From: Pseudomonadota bacterium
GTDB taxonomy: Bacteria > Desulfobacterota > Anaeroferrophillalia > Anaeroferrophillales > Tharpellaceae
Assembly (NCBI GenBank): GCA_015486505.1
Contig: WFRP01000084.1
Coordinates: 1 to 23,957, forward strand
Length of the DNA: 23,957 nt
Reading direction: 5' to 3'
Part shown: in pieces, positions 23,438 to 23,957 of the stretch
Position numbering within the stretch: the stretch's first letter is position 1
Layout of the letters: each line of letters opens with the position of its first letter
Notes under the pieces: model-generated
The model's database searches: none
What the model was told of the DNA's origin: nothing
What the model saw: the letters and a program-made list of their open reading frames with translations, nothing else
Made by a program: the position numbers and the translations under genes

Positions 23438-23454
23438 ATTGAAATTAATCTCCG

Positions 23455-23957
23455 TTACTGATTAAAACATTCATAGATTGAATCTGCCGCTTCCGCGGCT
23501 AAAAACCGCCGACAACAGTCACAGAGCGCCTCAACCCGCCGCTCCAGGGCCGCCAGTTCCCGGAAAGCCCGTTCCCGAGGGTCGTAACTGATTATCGCCA
23601 GGCTGCGATAGATAAACAGAAAATCCGGCTCCGGCCCGACTAATTCCGGCCCTTTGCCGGCGCAGACTTTAAGCAGATCAGCCCGCAGCGGCGGACAGAT
23701 AAAATTAATACAGAGCGGCCCTTTCAAGACACCTAAACCGCAGCCTGCAGCCGTAAAATATTGACAATGAGCCCCAGTAGTCAAGGCATTGTCGCGTCGG
23801 CGCCGCAATTGATAAGTGCCGCCGCAGGTTGCCGCCGCAGATTCCCGGATCTTGAGCTTGCGCTCCCGCTGCAGGCCGTCAATAATTTCAGCCGCGAGAT
23901 GAGAGCGCTCCGGCGGTTCACCTTCGAGCCGGAAGATATCGCCGGCCCCGCGATGAC
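23455..23957 (-). CDS. Cys-rich protein of unknown function, N-terminus outside the window
   Basis: The frame is open from the right edge of the window to the TAA at 23455, giving 166 visible residues with no start in sight; an internal TTG at 23808 is not needed. I do not recognise the family. At least six Cys cluster in the centre, in TCGGTYQL, AHCQYFTAAGCGLG, LKGPLCINFICPP and LLKVC, and two more lie near the end (LCDCC). This suggests a metal or iron-sulfur site. The rest is charged and helical, with no membrane segment. It is directly upstream of the NuoE/F/HoxU-type genes on the same strand, so it probably belongs to that operon as an accessory or metal-handling protein. That role is inferred from position only. 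Confidence 0.7.
   Translation of the reverse strand, partial: HRGAGDIFRLEGEPPERSHLAAEIIDGLQRERKLKIRESAAATCGGTYQLRRRRDNALTTGAHCQYFTAAGCGLGVLKGPLCINFICPPLRADLLKVCAGKGPELVGPEPDFLFIYRSLAIISYDPRERAFRELAALERRVEALCDCCRRFLAAEAADSIYECFNQ

Noticed and set aside
23455..23808. A complete 117-residue gene starting at the TTG at 23808
   Set aside because: The frame stays open to the window edge with protein-like sequence and further Cys, so the gene is longer and truncated by the window.

Overview
The window looks like a piece of a Gram-negative anaerobe, most likely a member of the Desulfobacterota (former Deltaproteobacteria). The Gram-negative signs are an LPS-type heptosyltransferase, apolipoprotein N-acyltransferase and a PBP-activator-like lipoprotein. 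The anaerobic and selenium signs are a selenocysteine-containing SelD and a NADH-diaphorase module of the HoxEFU/NuoEFG type. The lineage is an inference from gene content and protein style; no rRNA or tRNA gene is present to confirm it. Almost every gene is a recognisable housekeeping or energy gene, and the accessory DNA sits between them as small dispersed repeats and two toxin-antitoxin pairs.

Layout. 1-1205: an exported DUF4412-like protein bracketed by short repeats. 1206-2893 (+): cmoA-cmoB, which make the cmo5U wobble modification of tRNA. 2945-3484 (-): a YafQ/DinJ-type toxin-antitoxin pair. 3571-5601 (-): a large lipoprotein with a periplasmic-binding fold. 5631-5852: repeat copy A and a strong bidirectional terminator. 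5913-8104 (-): groES-groEL with its promoter and a CIRCE operator. 8163-11476 (-): selD translationally coupled to a U32-family protein; selD has an in-frame UGA followed by a SECIS-like hairpin. 11500-11591: repeat copy B. 11598-12698 (-): a family 9 glycosyltransferase. 12818-17052 (+): corC-lnt-pabB, divergent from the glycosyltransferase. 17107-18103: a mosaic of an orphan small ORF, a RelE/CopG-type toxin-antitoxin pair whose operator-like palindrome is split by repeat copy C, and two palindromes sharing a GGGG(T/A)CAGA core. 18092-23957 (-): a probable operon of a Cys-rich protein (partial), NuoE/HoxE, NuoF/HoxF, HoxU/NuoG-N and a PlsC-type acyltransferase fused to a degenerate alpha/beta hydrolase.

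How the genes work together. CmoA and CmoB act in sequence on tRNA, and the U32-family protein is related to the prephenate-dependent RNA hydroxylases RlhA and TrhP, so the window holds several RNA-modification genes. CorC and Lnt form the familiar envelope pair. The NuoE-NuoF-HoxU set would be a soluble NAD(P)H-oxidising electron-entry module, but no hydrogenase or formate dehydrogenase catalytic subunit lies next to it here. The observations most worth checking are the Sec-SelD, the three-copy dispersed repeat (two copies inverted around groESL-selD), the split toxin-antitoxin operator, and the orphan diaphorase operon ending in the acyltransferase/pseudo-hydrolase fusion.
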